In this document: in pieces, positions 42,337-43,082 of the stretch
Layout: every line of letters starts with the position of its first letter
How positions within the stretch are numbered: position 1 is the stretch's first letter
From: Rhodospirillaceae bacterium
Lineage (GTDB): Bacteria; Pseudomonadota; Alphaproteobacteria; MPNO01; UBA2964
DNA: 43,082 nucleotides
Assembly (NCBI GenBank): GCA_002712335.1
Contig: PATI01000051.1
Span: 11,178 to 54,259, forward strand
Direction: 5' to 3'
The notes under the pieces: generated by a model
What the model saw: only the letters and a program-made list of their open reading frames with translations
What the model was told of the DNA's origin: nothing
Databases searched by the model: none
Position numbers and translations under genes: made by a program

Positions 42337-43082
42337 ATGAAAGCAGCAGTAATAGAAAAGCAAGGCGGGTCGGATTGTATAAATTATAGGGATTGGCCTG
42401 ATCCTGAGCCAGGACCCGATGATGTTATTGTAAGAGTTAAGGCGTGTGGTTTAAATCATCTCGATATATTTGTCCGAAGAGGAATGCCCGGGTTTCCAGT
42501 TCCTATGCCCTTTATTTCTGGTGGTGATATTGCAGGCGAAATTTTTGAGGTAGGACAAAAAGTGTGTGGTTGGGTTCCAGGAGACCGAGTTACTCTCAAC
42601 CCGGATACACATGAAGGAATGATTGGTGAACAATTATATGGTGGCCTTGCAGAATTGGTGAGAGTGCCATCAAAAAATCTCGTAAAACTGCCGGAAAATT
42701 TATCCTATGAAGAGGGAGCTTCAATACCGATCGCATACGGTACAGCTAATAGGATGCTCTTCGGTAGAGGGAATATAAAAGAACAAGAAAAAATGCTTAT
42801 TTTGGGTGCTAGTGGTGGTGTTGGAATAGCATGTATTCAATTTGGCAAAATGGCTGGAGTCACTGTCATTGCGGCCGCTGGTACTGCAGAGAAATGCAAA
42901 AAACTTAGTAATATTGGAGCAGATTATACTATAGATTACTCAAAGGAAGATTTTAGCGCTGCTGCCTGGAAAATTTCTGAAAAAGAGGGTGTTGATGTTG
43001 TTGTAAATTTTACGGGCGGCAATACATGGGCTCCTTGTCTGCGCACAGTAAAACCGGGAGGTCGAGTTTTAACATGTGGTGC
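42337..43082 (+). CDS. Quinone-oxidoreductase-like MDR dehydrogenase, 3' end cut by window
   Basis: The first 248 codons of a medium-chain dehydrogenase are present and open at the window end. The N-terminal domain shows VKACGLNHLDIFVRRG and ISGGDIAGE. The Rossmann motif is LGASGGVGIACIQFGK, and the second strand ends in AAGTAEKCK. The segment where zinc-binding members carry a four-cysteine structural loop is shortened to VTLNPDTHEGMIGEQLYGG with no cysteines, so structural zinc is absent. No good ribosome site sits before the ATG; GAGG is about 20 bases away. The stop lies beyond the window. Confidence 0.87.
   Translation, partial: MKAAVIEKQGGSDCINYRDWPDPEPGPDDVIVRVKACGLNHLDIFVRRGMPGFPVPMPFISGGDIAGEIFEVGQKVCGWVPGDRVTLNPDTHEGMIGEQLYGGLAELVRVPSKNLVKLPENLSYEEGASIPIAYGTANRMLFGRGNIKEQEKMLILGASGGVGIACIQFGKMAGVTVIAAAGTAEKCKKLSNIGADYTIDYSKEDFSAAAWKISEKEGVDVVVNFTGGNTWAPCLRTVKPGGRVLTCG

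Noticed and set aside
42318..42389. Short upstream frame before the last gene, preceded by GAGG
   Set aside because: About 23 codons, out of frame with the gene and not protein-like; more likely a chance GAGGAAATG.
1..43082. CRISPR array, tRNA or rRNA genes, insertion sequences
   Set aside because: No regularly spaced repeats, cloverleaf-like conserved T-loop sequences, transposase motifs or terminal inverted repeats were seen by eye.

Overview
The window reads as chromosomal DNA of an A+T-leaning, compact proteobacterium, most likely an uncultured marine-type alphaproteobacterium. The taxonomic call is an inference from gene content (three TctC-type binding proteins, DadA-like oxidase, BphB-like SDR, Rieske oxygenases, UbiD) and not from a marker gene. 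I see about 41 protein genes and no tRNA, rRNA, CRISPR array, insertion sequence or phage gene. Almost every gene is a catabolic enzyme or part of a carboxylate transporter. Only an ABC-F ATPase, MsrA and a glutamate-type dehydrogenase look like general-purpose genes. I recognise no transcription factor in 43 kb.

Layout. 34-3617 (-): alpha/beta hydrolase, SGNH hydrolase and luciferase-like monooxygenase, tightly coupled. 3850-5187 (+): amidase. 5652-7804 (+): two tandem TctC-type binding proteins, each ending in a strong intrinsic terminator and with no membrane partner beside them. 7864-12502 (-): bicupin, EutA-type reactivase, ceramidase-like (CREST) membrane protein and VanA-like Rieske oxygenase in one operon. 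12665-13447 (+): dihydrodiol-dehydrogenase-like SDR. 13453-20747 (-): a complete tripartite tricarboxylate transporter (tctC-tctA-tctB order), then a second bicupin, a DadA-like FAD oxidoreductase and an unrecognised 455-residue protein. 21073-22797 (+): ACMSD-type amidohydrolase and maleate-isomerase-like racemase. 22804-25730 (-): PhyH-type dioxygenase, zinc alcohol dehydrogenase and an NMT1-like binding protein with no signal peptide. 25848-31361 (+): VOC protein, Glu/Leu-type dehydrogenase, two HsaA-like flavin monooxygenases and a second VOC protein. 31362-33556 (-): ABC-F ATPase and a small unknown protein. 33684-34565 (+): isocitrate-lyase/PEP-mutase-like lyase. 34582-37648 (-): UbiD decarboxylase, a 62-residue protein and an aldehyde dehydrogenase. 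37763 onward: MsrA (+), TauE/SafE permease (-), phthalate-type Rieske oxygenase with an ornithine-cyclodeaminase-like protein (+), hotdog thioesterase (-), and a quinone-oxidoreductase-like gene cut by the window end (+).

Together the genes suggest capture of carboxylates by periplasmic binding proteins, followed by aromatic or heteroaromatic breakdown: Rieske and flavin oxygenation, dihydrodiol oxidation, UbiD or ACMSD-like decarboxylation, VOC-type ring cleavage, semialdehyde oxidation, amidase and hydrolase steps, and C4 isomerisation. The actual substrates cannot be read from the sequence. The most unusual elements are two bicupin paralogues with reciprocally degraded metal sites, a EutA-like reactivase without its lyase in an operon with a ceramidase-like protein, a TctC with an extra basic two-cysteine C-terminal domain, a binding protein that cannot be exported, and a well-formed 455-residue protein I cannot place.
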